Assembly: GCA_021296165.1 (NCBI GenBank)
Contig: JAGWAW010000050.1
Location: forward strand, 1-12,716
Source of the DNA: Nitrosopumilaceae archaeon
Lineage (GTDB): Archaea > Thermoproteota > Nitrososphaeria > Nitrososphaerales > Nitrosopumilaceae
DNA: 12,716 nucleotides
Direction of reading: 5' to 3'
Position numbers and translations under genes: made by a program. The notes under the pieces were generated by a model. It was not told the DNA's origin, did not search any database, and saw only the letters and a program-made list of their open reading frames with translations. Positions 12,613-12,716 of the stretch are shown here, in pieces. Positions within the stretch are counted from its first letter, which is position 1, and each line of letters starts with the position of its first letter.

Positions 12613-12716
12613 GACACACAGCCTAACGCAGTAAACAAAAATGTGTATGCCGGGGGGCCAAAATTAGCGTCTGATGCAGTACAATAACTGGGATCACTCC
12701 AACATGGTAACGCGCC

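Larger units (their letters stand above)
12067..12716. other. AT-richer tail without a convincing gene
   Basis: Base composition falls visibly after about 12260 compared with the GC-rich genes to the left. Open frames (12271-12567 plus, 98 codons; 12038-12304 minus, 88 codons) show no domain pattern and unlikely composition. It contains one TATA-like site and one hairpin (entries below). It may be intergenic DNA, a decayed gene or the edge of a transferred segment. Confidence 0.5.

Noticed and set aside
1..12716. CRISPR array, tRNA or rRNA genes
   Set aside because: I saw no regularly spaced repeats and no tRNA-like or rRNA-like segments. The repeats present are IS ends, the TnpB element ends and the paired operators.

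Overview
The window looks archaeal and most like a GC-rich member of the ammonia-oxidising Nitrososphaerota (Thaumarchaeota), close in style to Cenarchaeum symbiosum. Reasons: TATA-like boxes sit about 24-30 bp upstream of start codons with almost no leader, genes overlap by 4 bp, and the gene set includes a two-domain multicopper oxidase with a ZIP permease, an archaeal-type CobT, a winged-helix protein ending in MDSYLN and TnpB. The species assignment is an impression from protein style; no search was run.

Layout. 1-278 holds no convincing gene. 279-509 (-) is a truncated TPR protein. 526-2681 (-) is a metal operon: a secreted two-domain multicopper oxidase (first) coupled through a TTGA stop/start overlap to a ZIP permease with an extra extracytoplasmic domain. 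It diverges from a small two-TM surface protein (2800-3294, +). The 118-bp divergent region carries two copies of a palindromic operator resembling half of a DtxR/IdeR iron box, one abutting the oxidase TATA box. A small winged-helix protein (3291-3581, -) converges on the surface protein.

3636-6368 is a mobile island. An IS481-like insertion sequence (TIR cores at 3642-3660 and 4892-4910, flanked by 17-bp direct repeats) carries a DDE transposase broken by a +1 frameshift. Immediately to its right a TnpB gene with all RuvC and zinc-finger residues intact lies between 22-bp perfect inverted repeats, which is unusual because TnpB elements of the IS200/IS605 type lack such ends.

6647-9503 (-) is a two-gene unit: a MoxR/ChlI-like AAA+ ATPase followed, with a 20-nt overlap, by a VWA-domain protein with a complete MIDAS. 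It diverges from a tightly overlapping operon (9756-12066, +): NAD(P)H-hydrate epimerase, metallo-beta-lactamase-fold hydrolase, archaeal CobT, joined by GTGA and ATGA overlaps. 12067-12716 is AT-richer, apparently non-coding, with one hairpin and one possible promoter.

How it fits together: the left half appears to be metal handling under a metal-responsive regulator, with the oxidase probably processing a metal or other substrate outside the membrane and the ZIP protein moving divalent metal. The right half is housekeeping: a chaperone/chelatase-type ATPase pair, nicotinamide cofactor repair, and cobamide lower-ligand activation.
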